A DNA stretch of 64,000 bases from Spirosoma rhododendri (GCF_012849055.1 NZ_CP051677.1:1688501-1752500); one strand, 5' to 3'; positions 26,879 to 36,388 are shown, counted from the stretch's first letter. A program made the numbers and translations. Notes: generated by a model from the letters alone, not told the origin.

Positions 26879-28357
26879 TTACAGGCCGGCTGCTGGCAAG
26901 GCCTTATCGACCGTAAAAAACATATTACTCCCCCCCGCTTTCCGCTCGATCGACGAACCGATTACCGTTCGTATGGTCGATTCATCGGCACCCCGGCGGG
27001 CAGTGCGCGTACCACTGATCTGGAAGATGGCTTCGCTCAGCATCCGCTCGGTTACGTCGCCCAGTGGTCGCATGTTGAGCGGTTCGCGCACTTCAACCTT
27101 GGGAACAAAGCCCGTTGAGTAGTTTGATTCGTTGTCCTTGTTGAACGACTTGCTGACGATAGGCTGCATACCCCACTTGATCTTGCCCGTATTGTCGGAG
27201 ATCGTGATTGAGCCAACGTTCTTACCATATGATGTGGTCCCGATCGTGTACACCTTCTGTCCAAAATAAGGGCGCAGTCCGTTGATAACCAGTTCGCTGG
27301 CAGAAGCCGTACCACTGGTGGTCAACACATACACCTGCGATAGATTGTCGCCGATGTTGTTTGCTTTCTGGGTGAGGTAATCATAGAAAAAGTCGGTGCC
27401 GTACTGCTTTTCCAATGCTGGCGTAACGGTTGAATTCCATTCTTTACGCACAAATACCGATTTAGTCCCGATGCCTTTGGCGATCAGACCGCCCAGCGCG
27501 GTTGCCGACGACACGTAGCCACCCGGATTATAGCGGAAATCGAGAATCAGTTCGTTGACGCCTTTGGCTTTGAACTTGCCGAAAATAGCATCCAGCTTCT
27601 GATCGTAGGTCGCTACGGAGCTGCCGTTCGGACCGGGAACAAACTGGTTGTAAACGACGTAACCAATCTTCTTCGCGCCAAATGTATAGACCGAATCCAT
27701 GAAGACGGGGTCTTCCTGCAACACCACCGCTGTTACTGACTTCGTATTGTTAGTATCGACAATTCCCGTCGATTGTACTTCGGCGAGTGTATACGTCTTG
27801 GTATCGCCATCGCCGTAGAGCAGCGTCGAATAGTTCGTCGTGGTCAGGCCCGTGCCATTAACCTTGGAAAACACATCGCCACGCTTGATCCCGGCTTTGT
27901 CGGCGGGTGAGCCGGGATACACATACAGCACCGACCCGATTACGTCCGTCGATCCCGACGACCGCAGATAGAGCTTAAACTCCATACCCGTCGTTTTCGA
28001 TTCTCCGCTCAGGCTGGCCTTTAGCTCGTCGGCACTCTGCTGAATCCAGGAGAAGCGGTCGCCGTTGGGGTTGCTGGTCGCGTTGTATTTGTACAGAATC
28101 GAATCGAAAAACTGGTCGGGCGAGAGCGTTTTGTCGGGGTTGGCCGGAATTTTATCGTTCCAGTAATAGTAGTAGCTCATGTTCCCCAGAATCCAGTCGT
28201 TGACCGTCTGGTTAGTCGACGTACTCGTCGACGTTGTGGGCGTGGTCGTAGCTGCCGTCGACGGGGTAACGTCGGGGTCACGCTTGCAGGACGACAATAC
28301 AACGGTGCCTGCCACGGCAACGAACAGCGTTTGGCGTAAAGCGTTAAACAGGTGCAT
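26879..28357 (-). CDS. PDZ-containing S41 (tail-specific) protease lipoprotein
   Basis: A 492-residue predicted lipoprotein (lipobox ending at Cys24, LSSC) with a Thr/Ser-rich linker. It has a PDZ domain (about 125-205; VYPGSPADKAGIKRGDVFSK), then a C-terminal-processing-protease domain. The catalytic dyad is Ser354 in SASELV and Lys379 in SYGKN, the 25-residue spacing seen in CtpA and Tsp; LDFRYNPGGY is also typical. It should degrade or trim proteins in the periplasm. The ATG at 28357 is chosen because it gives the lipoprotein signal directly; the frame extends to 28480. Confidence 0.9.
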   Translation of the reverse strand: MHLFNALRQTLFVAVAGTVVLSSCKRDPDVTPSTAATTTPTTSTSTSTNQTVNDWILGNMSYYYYWNDKIPANPDKTLSPDQFFDSILYKYNATSNPNGDRFSWIQQSADELKASLSGESKTTGMEFKLYLRSSGSTDVIGSVLYVYPGSPADKAGIKRGDVFSKVNGTGLTTTNYSTLLYGDGDTKTYTLAEVQSTGIVDTNNTKSVTAVVLQEDPVFMDSVYTFGAKKIGYVVYNQFVPGPNGSSVATYDQKLDAIFGKFKAKGVNELILDFRYNPGGYVSSATALGGLIAKGIGTKSVFVRKEWNSTVTPALEKQYGTDFFYDYLTQKANNIGDNLSQVYVLTTSGTASASELVINGLRPYFGQKVYTIGTTSYGKNVGSITISDNTGKIKWGMQPIVSKSFNKDNESNYSTGFVPKVEVREPLNMRPLGDVTERMLSEAIFQISGTRTARRGADESTIRTVIGSSIERKAGGSNMFFTVDKALPAAGL

Positions 28358-28577
28358 AGTACGAGTTAAAGAGTGCCTGGTTTGTATGGTATATAAACGT
28401 ACGAAATAGTGACTATAGTTGCTGAACCCATCATCATTTTTAGTTAGGATATTGTTTTCTGTCGAAGCCTGGCGATTCACGGCTAGAAACCCGGTAACGA
28501 ACTGTAGACTTGCTGGTTAGGAGCTAGCCCGTTTACCCCCCAGCAATCAATGGCCGCTCCCTTTTCCAGGCCAGTAA

Positions 28578-28931
28578 TCAGCTAAAAGCATCTTCGATGT
28601 GCCGGATCTGCTGCCCACTGCCCGACACCAGAATCGCGACGATGTCGAACCGCACGTCGTGGTGCCAGTTGTGGGTGAAAATGTAGTGTTCGGCGGCTTT
28701 CATCACCAGCCGCGACTTGGTGTACGAGACAAACTCTTCAGGGTTGCCAAAGGCCGTGCCGGTGCGGGTTTTGACCTCGATAAACACCAGCAGTTTACCC
28801 TTCTGCGCGACTAAGTCGATCTCGGCGTGCTGGTAGCGGAAGTTGGTGGCCAGAATTTCGTAGCCTTTCTCACGCAGGTAGCGGGCGGCTTCGGCTTCGC
28901 CCTGCCGGCCGGTTTCGTTGTGTTGTGCCAT
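28578..28931 (-). CDS. yraN: YraN (UPF0102) family endonuclease-like protein
   Basis: A 117-residue YraN protein, a Holliday-junction-resolvase-like fold related to PD-(D/E)XK nucleases. Conserved pieces are GRQGEAEAARYLREKGYEIL, RYQHAEIDLVAQKG (the acidic EIDLV) and LVFIEVKTRTG (the ExK motif). Function in the cell is not established. It is divergent from lipB, 82 nt apart. Confidence 0.9.
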   Translation of the reverse strand: MAQHNETGRQGEAEAARYLREKGYEILATNFRYQHAEIDLVAQKGKLLVFIEVKTRTGTAFGNPEEFVSYTKSRLVMKAAEHYIFTHNWHHDVRFDIVAILVSGSGQQIRHIEDAFS

Positions 28932-29013
28932 TAATCAGTGTGTTACGGTGAGCCGAACGAAGCCCGCTTGCTGCCTGTTATACAGTAGCGAAGCATCGCG
29001 GAGTGGTAAAACA

Positions 29014-29730
29014 ATGAATAGTACACTGAATAAGCAAGTGAGCGTGCGGCACCTCGGCCGGATCGGATATCAGGACGCCTGGGACGAGCAGGAACGGCTG
29101 TTTGCCGACATTGTAGCCCTGAAACTGGCCAATCGTAATCTATCGGCTGATGCGCACCAGTCAACGCCCAATTACCTGCTGTTCTGCGAGCACCCACCCG
29201 TGTACACGCTGGGTACGAGCGGCCACGAAAGCAACCTCCTGATCGACGAAGCGCGGCTGGCAAGCGAGTACGGCGCGACGTTCTACAAAATCCGGCGCGG
29301 GGGCGACATCACTTACCACGGTCCCGGTCAGCTCGTCGGCTATCCGATTCTTGACCTGGAAAACTTCTTCACCGACATTCACCAGTACATGCGGTTGCTC
29401 GAAGAAGCCATCATCCTGACGCTGGCCGATTATGAGTTACGGGCTGGGCGCATCGACGGCCTGACCGGCGTGTGGCTCGACTACGACGGTGGGGAGCGTC
29501 CGCGCAAAATCTGTGCAATGGGTGTGAAGGCAAGCCGCTGGGTAACGATGCACGGTTTTGCGCTGAACGTCAATACGGATTTGTCGTATTTTACCCATAT
29601 TGTGCCCTGTGGCATTGCCGACAAAGCCGTAACGTCGCTGTCGGCCGAGTTGGGGCATGATGTGCCGCTGGACGAGGTCGCCGACCGGGTGCGGCAGCAT
29701 CTGGGCGCGTTATTCGCCTTTGTATACTAA
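29014..29730 (+). CDS. lipB: Octanoyltransferase LipB
   Basis: A 238-residue lipoyl(octanoyl) transferase. It moves octanoate from acyl carrier protein to the lipoyl domains of 2-oxoacid dehydrogenases and the glycine cleavage system, the first step of lipoate synthesis. RRGGDITYHGPGQLVGYP (94-111), Lys172 in GVKASRW and Cys199 in HIVPCGI match the catalytic residues. The ATG at 29014 gives a normal-length protein; the frame is open to 28918 but the extra part overlaps yraN. No lipA is in view. Confidence 0.93.
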   Translation: MNSTLNKQVSVRHLGRIGYQDAWDEQERLFADIVALKLANRNLSADAHQSTPNYLLFCEHPPVYTLGTSGHESNLLIDEARLASEYGATFYKIRRGGDITYHGPGQLVGYPILDLENFFTDIHQYMRLLEEAIILTLADYELRAGRIDGLTGVWLDYDGGERPRKICAMGVKASRWVTMHGFALNVNTDLSYFTHIVPCGIADKAVTSLSAELGHDVPLDEVADRVRQHLGALFAFVY

Positions 29731-29805
29731 CCATTCTGCCGGGTTTCGCCGTAAGAGCGCGGCAGGCACCGCCCAAACTGGTGCGGTGCGACTGACTGAA
29801 TCAGC

Positions 29806-30210
29806 ATGAAAAAAGACATAAATTTTTTGCCCGTCGAGGGCGTACAAGTGGCCGTGGCCCGGCAGGAGAATGAATTGGCCGAGTACGACTGGCGGGTGTT
29901 TATCATCAACCAGAATGCCGTGCCGATCAAGAACGTGTTTGTTACCTCGAAAGGCTACGGGCTGAAAGACGACGAAGAACAGAAAACGTCGACCCTGCGG
30001 CACTTCTTTACCGAGATCAATCCCGGCGCGCACGAGATCGTTGAAACGATCATGCCCGACGTGTTTCATCTCAACAATGAGTACTGGGTCAGCTACTTTA
30101 TCGGCGACCAGATTTTCGACAAAAAATTCATCTTCGTCCCGGACAGCATCGTGGAGGATAACCTCGTGACGGTGCCGACGCTTGGACTGGAAGGAATTTT
30201 ACACGCATAG
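29806..30210 (+). CDS. Conserved hypothetical protein (Bacteroidota)
   Basis: A 134-residue soluble protein, KKDINFLPVEGVQVAVARQ, then VFIINQNAVPIKNVFVTSKGYG, ending with YWVSYFIGDQIFDKKFIFVPDSI. The pattern looks like an immunoglobulin-like beta fold. I recall similar proteins in Bacteroidota, sometimes wrongly labelled phenylalanyl-tRNA synthetase subunit; nothing here supports that. It lies between lipB and rnr on the same strand. Confidence 0.75.
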   Translation: MKKDINFLPVEGVQVAVARQENELAEYDWRVFIINQNAVPIKNVFVTSKGYGLKDDEEQKTSTLRHFFTEINPGAHEIVETIMPDVFHLNNEYWVSYFIGDQIFDKKFIFVPDSIVEDNLVTVPTLGLEGILHA

Positions 30211-30219
30211 ATTTTATAT

Positions 30220-30288
30220 GGGTTCAAGGTTTGTGGTTTAACGTTTAAAGTTGTTAACACCGGACGTTAAACCACAAACCTTGAACCC
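30220..30288. repeat. Intergenic perfect inverted repeat (GTTCAAGG type)
   Basis: The arms 30220-30244 and 30264-30288 are perfect 25-nt reverse complements around a 19-nt loop. The right arm ends 8 nt before the rnr start codon. Similar in style to the elements at 2037 and 32749. Confidence 0.87.
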
Positions 30289-30296
30289 TCCAAAAC

Positions 30297-32732
30297 ATGA
30301 AAAAACCAAACCAAAACAAATACACACGCCCGGAGGGGGCTGGCGGTGGCCGGTCGGCTACGAGCCGCTCCCGCGAGAAAGGTGCCGAACGGGCATCGTC
30401 GCGCACGGCCGTTCGGTCGGGCGATGTGTTTCTGGACGAACTGAAAAACGACATTATGGCGTTTTTTCAGATCAACGACGGCGACTCGTTCACGGTCGAT
30501 CAGATCGTTGACCATTACGATACCGGCGACCGGCGCGTGCAATTGATGATGCACGGCCTGATTGCCGAACTGGTTAAGGAAAAATCGCTGGTGCGTAACC
30601 CCGACGGGTCATACAGTGCCGAACCCGACGCCAACACGCTGGAAGGTACCGTCGACCACGTCAATTCGCGCTTCGCGTTCGTCATTCCCACGAGTCCGCT
30701 GGGTACCCGCGCCGACCGCGACAACGACATCTGGGTGTCGACCGACGATCTGAACGGAGCCGTCGACGGCGACCGCGTGAAAGTGGTGCTGTACACTGAT
30801 TCGCGCAACCGCAGCCGACGCACCGAGGGCAAAGTGGCCAGCATCGTTGAGCGGGGCCGTACCGAACTGGTCGGGCGCATCGAGGTCTGGGACACCTACG
30901 GCTTCGTTATTCCCGACAGCCGGAAGATCTACGACGATATTTTCGTTCCGAAAGACAAGCTGGGCGCGGCCAACGACGGCGAGAAAGTCATTGTCCGCAT
31001 CACGAAATTTCCCGACCCCCGCAGCAGCAAGCAGCGGTTCGAGGGCGAGGTCGTGACGGTGCTGGGTATGGCCGGGCAGAACAACACCGAGATGCACGCC
31101 ATCCTGGCTGAGTTCGGGCTGCCGATTGATTTCCCCGCTGACGTGGAGGCTGAAGCCGAAGCTATTTCAACGAAGATTCTGAAGAAGGACCTCGCCAAAC
31201 GACGCGATATGCGTGAGGTGACAACCTTCACCATCGACCCCGTCGACGCCAAGGATTTTGACGATGCGCTGTCGGTGCAGTTTCTGGACAACGGTAACTA
31301 CGAAATCGGGGTCCACATCGCCGACGTAACAAACTATGTGAAGCCTGGTTCGCGGCTGGAAGAGGAAGCCTTCAAACGGGCGACGTCGGTGTACCTGGTC
31401 GACCGGGTAGTGCCGATGCTGCCGGAAAAACTGTCGAACGGGTTGTGCTCGCTGCGCCCCAACGAAGATAAGCTAACCTTCTCGGCCGTCTTCGAACTGA
31501 CCCCCGACGCCAACATCGTGAAGGAATGGTTTGGCCGGACGGCGATTCACTCGAACCGCCGGTTCAGCTACGAAGAAGCGCAGGACATCCTGAACAACAG
31601 CAACGGCGACTATCTCTCGGAGCTGCAATTGCTCAACGAACTGGCCTACAAACTGCGCGACGAGCGATTCCGGCACGGTGCCATCAACTTCGAGACGGTT
31701 GAAGTGCGGTTCAAGCTGGACGAAAACGGTGTGCCGCTGTCGGTTTACCCGAAGCTGCGGCAGGATACCAACAAGCTCATCGAGGAGTTTATGCTGCTGG
31801 CCAACAAGCGCGTGGCCGAGTACGTGCATCAGCTCTCGAAGAAGGGCGACGAAAACACGATGGTGTACCGTATCCACGAAGGTCCTGACCGCGACCGACT
31901 GCAACTGTTCGCCGATTTCGCCGGGCGGCTGGGCTACAAACTCAAGCTGGACGATGAGCACCTGTCTGGCTCGATGAACAAGTTTATGGCAACCATCGAA
32001 GGGAAGCCGGAAGCCGGTATGCTGTCTCAACTGGCGATTCGGACGATGTCGAAAGCGCGGTACAGCGTCGAAGACATTGGCCACTTCGGCCTGGGTTTCC
32101 GCCGGTATTCGCACTTTACCTCGCCCATCCGCCGGTACCCCGACATGATGGCGCACCGCCTGCTGCAACACTACCTCGACAAGGGCAAGCCCGAAGCGCG
32201 GGAGCCGCTGGAAGAGCAGTGCAAGCACGCGTCGGCCCGCGAGAAGATGGCGTCCGACGCTGAGCGGGCGAGTATCAAGTACAAGCAGGTCGAATTCATG
32301 AGCCGGATGGATGCCGAGAAGACCTTCGAGGGCGTGATTTCGGGTGTTACGGAATTCGGTATTTTCGTAGAAATCACGGAAAACAACTGCGAAGGCTTAG
32401 TGCGGATGCAGGACCTGAACGACGATTTCTACGAGTACGACAAAGACAATTTCCGCATCGTCGGGCAGCGTACGAAGAAGATGTACACCTTCGGCGACCC
32501 GGTCGTAGTGCGCGTGAAAGAAACCAACCTCGCTCGGCGCAGTATGGACTACACGCTCGTCAGCGACAAAGCGGGCCGGGTGACAGACGCTGGTAATCAG
32601 CACAAGTCGAATTCCAGCCGTGACCGCCGGTCGTCGCAGGTATCGGCCAGCCGGAAAGCCAGCGGAGGTCGCCGGAACGAAGGCGCAGCCGCCAAAGGCG
32701 AAAACCGGCGCGGTGGCCGGGGGCGCAGGTAG
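30297..32732 (+). CDS. rnr: Ribonuclease R
   Basis: An 811-residue RNase R, a processive 3'-5' exoribonuclease that degrades structured RNA. A basic N-terminal tail is followed by OB/cold-shock-like domains (about 115-255), the RNB catalytic domain (about 300-640) with IDPVDAKDFDDAL carrying Asp314, Asp320, Asp322 and Asp323, and an S1 domain (about 670-755; FEGVISGVTEFGIFVEI). It ends in a Ser/Arg/Gly-rich basic tail (ENRRGGRGRR), probably for RNA binding. Inverted repeats lie immediately before it and after it. Confidence 0.95.
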   Translation: MKKPNQNKYTRPEGAGGGRSATSRSREKGAERASSRTAVRSGDVFLDELKNDIMAFFQINDGDSFTVDQIVDHYDTGDRRVQLMMHGLIAELVKEKSLVRNPDGSYSAEPDANTLEGTVDHVNSRFAFVIPTSPLGTRADRDNDIWVSTDDLNGAVDGDRVKVVLYTDSRNRSRRTEGKVASIVERGRTELVGRIEVWDTYGFVIPDSRKIYDDIFVPKDKLGAANDGEKVIVRITKFPDPRSSKQRFEGEVVTVLGMAGQNNTEMHAILAEFGLPIDFPADVEAEAEAISTKILKKDLAKRRDMREVTTFTIDPVDAKDFDDALSVQFLDNGNYEIGVHIADVTNYVKPGSRLEEEAFKRATSVYLVDRVVPMLPEKLSNGLCSLRPNEDKLTFSAVFELTPDANIVKEWFGRTAIHSNRRFSYEEAQDILNNSNGDYLSELQLLNELAYKLRDERFRHGAINFETVEVRFKLDENGVPLSVYPKLRQDTNKLIEEFMLLANKRVAEYVHQLSKKGDENTMVYRIHEGPDRDRLQLFADFAGRLGYKLKLDDEHLSGSMNKFMATIEGKPEAGMLSQLAIRTMSKARYSVEDIGHFGLGFRRYSHFTSPIRRYPDMMAHRLLQHYLDKGKPEAREPLEEQCKHASAREKMASDAERASIKYKQVEFMSRMDAEKTFEGVISGVTEFGIFVEITENNCEGLVRMQDLNDDFYEYDKDNFRIVGQRTKKMYTFGDPVVVRVKETNLARRSMDYTLVSDKAGRVTDAGNQHKSNSSRDRRSSQVSASRKASGGRRNEGAAAKGENRRGGRGRR

Positions 32733-32748
32733 GCTGGCGCTGGTTTAA

Positions 32749-32823
32749 GGTTCAAAGTTTATAGTTTAGGGTTTAACGTTTGGTCGTATAGAACGTTAAA
32801 CCTTAAACTATAAACTTTGAACC
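32749..32823. repeat. Intergenic near-perfect inverted repeat (GTTCAAAG type)
   Basis: The 32-nt arms 32749-32780 and 32792-32823 have one mismatch and an 11-nt loop, the longest stem of this group. The right arm ends 4 nt before the rdgB start codon. Confidence 0.87.
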
Positions 32824-32827
32824 CTAG

Positions 32828-33409
32828 ATGGACCTTTGCTTCGCGACGAATAACAAGAATAAACTGGCTGAAGTGTCGGCGCAACTGGGTGGGGCGTTCG
32901 TGTTGAAAACGCTGGAAGACATCGGCTGTACAGACGAACTTCCTGAAACGTCGGGTACGATACCCGGTAATTCCCGCCAGAAAGCCGATTATGTTTGGAA
33001 GCACTTCGGCGTGTCGTGCTTTGCCGACGATTCGGGGCTGGAAGTCGACGCGCTAAATGGCGAACCGGGCGTCGATTCGGCGTTTTACTCGGGTAGCCGC
33101 GATGCGGGCCAAAATATCCAGAAAGTACTGACCAATCTACAGGGTAAACCCAGCCGCAAAGCGCGGTTTGTCACTGTGTTTACGCTGGTCCTGCACGGGG
33201 TTGAGCATCAGTTTGAGGGGTCGATCAACGGCAAAATCGTGGACGAACCACGTGGAACGGGCGGCTTCGGTTACGATCCCGTCTTCCAACCCGACGGCTA
33301 TGACCAAACGTTCGGCGAAATGGCCCCGGAGGAGAAACGGGCGATCAGTCACCGCTCCCGCGCCCTGGCGAAGATGGTAGCGTATTTGCAGGAGCAGGTG
33401 AACGTGTAG
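32828..33409 (+). CDS. rdgB: XTP/dITP pyrophosphatase RdgB (HAM1)
   Basis: A 193-residue house-cleaning enzyme that hydrolyses dITP, XTP and ITP to monophosphates. Motifs are FATNNKNKLAEV at the start, FADDSGLEVDALNGEPGVDS (substrate and metal binding), GTGGFGYDPVF and SHRSRAL near the end, all at normal positions. The length fits the family. It is on the same strand as rnr and separated from it only by the inverted repeat. Confidence 0.94.
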   Translation: MDLCFATNNKNKLAEVSAQLGGAFVLKTLEDIGCTDELPETSGTIPGNSRQKADYVWKHFGVSCFADDSGLEVDALNGEPGVDSAFYSGSRDAGQNIQKVLTNLQGKPSRKARFVTVFTLVLHGVEHQFEGSINGKIVDEPRGTGGFGYDPVFQPDGYDQTFGEMAPEEKRAISHRSRALAKMVAYLQEQVNV

Positions 33410-33412
33410 GGG

Positions 33413-34189
33413 TCACGCTACGTTCGGCGTCCGGCGCGATACCAGACCTGCGATAGCTAGGCCAACGGCAACTACAGCCCCCACTCCAGCCACGACAAGT
33501 ACGCCCGCATTGGCTTGTTGTTTCACCGCGATAGCCGCGTATGCCCACGCAAATACCAGTATGTACGCGACGCTCCGGTACCGGTTGAACAGGTACGTGC
33601 CGACAACCAAGCCGACGACCAGAATGACTTCAGCCCACGTGCTTTCGGACAGGCCGGATAGGGGGAAATTACTGGCTTTCAGGTAGACCGCGACGTTCAG
33701 AATCGTCGCGACGGTAAGCCAGCCGAAGTAAAGAAGAAAGGGGATTCGGGCTAGCCACGTTTCGCGTGTAGAAGCCGGATCGGGGATATCCAGCCGGGAA
33801 CTTATTTCTAATTTCTCCACAGTCATTAGCAGGCTGAAGAACATCACTAGAATAATCAGCAGCGCCATACCAATCCATTCTTGGTTGAAAATCGGGCTCC
33901 AGATCGCGTTGCAGATGGCGTTCAGAATGATCCACGGACCGGCTGCGCGGAACCGGCGGTTGGTAGCCTGAGCGGGAAGTGCTTGGTAAATCGCGAAGAT
34001 GAGCAGGCCGAGAAAAATCAGTCCCCAGATGGAAAAGGCGTAACCCGCCGGAGTGATGAGTGTCGGGTACTTCGCCGACACAGTGCCGTTGGTTTGCCCG
34101 CCAAATGCACCCGTGTTCGACAGCGCGTTCATCACAATCAGGCTGACGATGGTAAAGACAACCAGAAATTGCCGGAGTTTATCGCTCAT
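33413..34189 (-). CDS. TspO/MBR-related tryptophan-rich membrane protein
   Basis: A 258-residue protein with about seven membrane helices. LITPAGYAFSIWGLIFLGLL, RAAGPWIILNAICNAIWSP and IPFLLYFGWLTVATILN resemble the TspO/MBR superfamily of tryptophan-rich membrane proteins, in its longer bacterial branch. TspO proteins bind tetrapyrroles or steroids; whether this one does is unknown. The ATG at 34189 is used, with 34207 as an alternative. Its stop is 4 nt from that of rdgB, on the opposite strand. Confidence 0.78.
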   Translation of the reverse strand: MSDKLRQFLVVFTIVSLIVMNALSNTGAFGGQTNGTVSAKYPTLITPAGYAFSIWGLIFLGLLIFAIYQALPAQATNRRFRAAGPWIILNAICNAIWSPIFNQEWIGMALLIILVMFFSLLMTVEKLEISSRLDIPDPASTRETWLARIPFLLYFGWLTVATILNVAVYLKASNFPLSGLSESTWAEVILVVGLVVGTYLFNRYRSVAYILVFAWAYAAIAVKQQANAGVLVVAGVGAVVAVGLAIAGLVSRRTPNVA

Positions 34190-34212
34190 AGTATGCAGTG
34201 TGGTCAAGCTAT

Positions 34213-34301
34213 TTTGTCATCCCGACGCAAGGAGGGATCTTCGGTAGCCGGAGACTTTATCACTAATTACAGAAGATCCCTCCTTGCGTCGGGATGACAA
34301 A
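34213..34301. repeat. Intergenic perfect inverted repeat (GTCATCCCGACG type)
   Basis: The 30-nt arms 34213-34242 and 34272-34301 are perfect reverse complements around a 29-nt loop. The arm includes GTCATCCCGACG and GAGGGATCTTC. I recall similar words repeated in many Bacteroidota genomes. It lies between two minus-strand genes, 84 nt after the PorE-like stop. Confidence 0.87.
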
Positions 34302-34384
34302 GAACAAACGGGTAATGCCAAAACCGGGCGTATTGTTGCCTTCAGTTTTAGAATTACCCGTTTAACTAACTGAGATATGCCCGC

Positions 34385-36388
34385 TTAAATGGCTAGAATC
34401 TTGAATTCTGTCCGACGGTTACGCTGATGCTCCTCGTCGTTTTTCGCGTTCTTCACCACTAGCTGCGTTTCGCCATAACCTTTCGCCGTAATCCGGCTGG
34501 TATCAATGCCTTTCGAGATAATGTAGTCAACTGCCGACTGCGCCCGGTTCTGCGACAGCTTGTTGTTGTACGAGTCAGTACCCTGTGCGTCGGTGTGCGA
34601 ACCCAGCTCGATTTTTAGCGTTGGGTTATCCTTCATGATCGTCACCAGCTTGTCGAGTTCTTCGGCCGCGTCGGGGCGGATGTTAAACTTGTCGAAGTCG
34701 TAGTATATGTTCTCCAGCACGAATGTCTTGTTGAGCGTTCCCTTGTCCAGTAGCAGGGCAACATTGAACGTCGTGTCAGTTTGCGGCTTGGTCAGGAAAA
34801 TTTGCGGAATGCTCTTACCCTGCATCGTAAACGGCTCCCGGCGCGTCAGGTAGCCTTTGCGCTCGGCCAATACCGTGTAGTCTTTTCCTTCCTGCAACGG
34901 ATACTTGCCAAACGTACCCGCCTGACCAGTCGTTGCTTCGGCGATAGGCTCGCCCGTTGCGTCGTCCAGAATACGTACCCGCGCCGAGTCGAGGGGCGTC
35001 ACGGGCGTGTCGTTGCTCGATACCGTACCGGCCAGGAAGTAGCGAACTGTCTTGGGTGCCCCCGGCGTGTTCTTCTCTACGATTGTCGTGGTCGTATCGG
35101 TTTCGGGACCTTCCCGGAAAAAGTAAATGTCGTCGTCGCCCTTGCCGCCCGTTCGGTTCGATGCCAGATAGCCCTTCGTCGGGTCGACGTAGATCAGGCC
35201 AAAATCGTCGGCGGGGGAGTTGATGGGCTGCCCCATGTTCTCAACCCGCGTCACCCCACCCGATCGGGTCGCTACGAATACGTCGAGCTTGCCCAGACCG
35301 GGGTGCCCGTCGGATGCGAAATACAGTTTGGCGTCGGGACCGACGTACGGGAACATCTCATCGCCCGGCGTATTGATGTCGCGGCCCATGTTGACCGGAC
35401 GGCTGAACCGGCCCGACGCGTCGATGCTCGTTCTGTAGAGGTCGATGCCGCCCGCGCCACCGGCCCGGTTCGATGCGAAATACAGCGTCTTGCTATCGCC
35501 CGAGAACGCCGGTGAACCGTCCCAGGCGGTCGAATCGCTGATGGGCAACCGGATTGGCTGACTCCATGCGTTGCCCTCACCCAACCGGCTCAGGTACAGG
35601 TCGACATCCAGGCCACCTTTGCGCTTGCCGTTGTTTCCCCGCGCGAATACCATCGTTTTGCCGTCTTTCGAGAACGCGGGGGTCCCTTCGTTGACGTCGC
35701 CCTGAAAGATGTTGGTGCTGAATTTCTCCGGTGCACCGGCTGCTGTTGTTGCGCCGGTTTCGTCGGTCGAGGGCAGTTTGGTTTTGTACAGACCGAGCAT
35801 CTGTTGCCCGTTATTCTTGTACTGCGTTTCCTTGCGCGAAGCCGTAAACACGAGTTCATCACCCTTCACGACCGGTGCAAATTCGGCCCCTGCCGAGTTC
35901 AGACCACCCATGTTCTTCAGCGTAATCAGCGATTTGTTCTGCGCGATGAGGTTGATGGCTTTCAGCGTTTCGACTTCGCGCTGGGCTTTGTCGAGCGTGG
36001 CTTTGGCCGTGGTCTTTGGTGCATCGGTTACGAACTGCTGCAACTGCGCGAGAGCATCCGGGTAGCGGCCTTCCGACTTCAGCGCGTAGCCGTAGTACAG
36101 GTGCGCGTTGGGTTCGGTCGTTTTGGCGTCGATGGCTTTCTGGTAGAATGGCGCGGCTTCGGCAAACCGGTTCGACTGTCGGTACGACTCGGCCATGTAG
36201 TAGTTTAGCCGGGCCGGGTCGATGTTACCCTTCGATGCCTTTTCAAACTGCGTCAGGGCCAGATTGTATTCCCCGGCGTCGTAGTGGCGGACACCTTTTT
36301 TATATGCCTGCATGGCCGAATTGCAGCCCGACAGTCCCGCCGTCAGCCCCAGGACAGTTAACAGTGCGGGTAAAGTATTGATTTTCAT
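34385..36388 (-). CDS. PorE-like lipoprotein: TPR, PD40 propeller, OmpA domain
   Basis: A 667-residue predicted lipoprotein (lipobox ending at Cys22, LSGC). Order: TPR repeats (about 30-140), PD40/WD40-like propeller strands (about 165-430; for example GKTMVFARGNNG, KTLYFASNRAGG, AKLYFASDG), a carboxypeptidase-regulatory-like beta domain (about 455-545), and a C-terminal OmpA peptidoglycan-binding domain (ENIYYDFDKFNIRPDAAEEL, LGSHTDAQG, NRRTEFKI). This order matches PorE of the type IX secretion system, which anchors the machine to peptidoglycan. Similar proteins also exist outside T9SS, so the name is tentative. The T9SS substrate at 15.8 kb fits. Confidence 0.85.
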   Translation of the reverse strand: MKINTLPALLTVLGLTAGLSGCNSAMQAYKKGVRHYDAGEYNLALTQFEKASKGNIDPARLNYYMAESYRQSNRFAEAAPFYQKAIDAKTTEPNAHLYYGYALKSEGRYPDALAQLQQFVTDAPKTTAKATLDKAQREVETLKAINLIAQNKSLITLKNMGGLNSAGAEFAPVVKGDELVFTASRKETQYKNNGQQMLGLYKTKLPSTDETGATTAAGAPEKFSTNIFQGDVNEGTPAFSKDGKTMVFARGNNGKRKGGLDVDLYLSRLGEGNAWSQPIRLPISDSTAWDGSPAFSGDSKTLYFASNRAGGAGGIDLYRTSIDASGRFSRPVNMGRDINTPGDEMFPYVGPDAKLYFASDGHPGLGKLDVFVATRSGGVTRVENMGQPINSPADDFGLIYVDPTKGYLASNRTGGKGDDDIYFFREGPETDTTTTIVEKNTPGAPKTVRYFLAGTVSSNDTPVTPLDSARVRILDDATGEPIAEATTGQAGTFGKYPLQEGKDYTVLAERKGYLTRREPFTMQGKSIPQIFLTKPQTDTTFNVALLLDKGTLNKTFVLENIYYDFDKFNIRPDAAEELDKLVTIMKDNPTLKIELGSHTDAQGTDSYNNKLSQNRAQSAVDYIISKGIDTSRITAKGYGETQLVVKNAKNDEEHQRNRRTEFKILAI

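Noticed and set aside
29806..30210. Phenylalanyl-tRNA synthetase subunit
   Set aside because: 134 residues with no synthetase motifs; looks like a small beta-fold protein.
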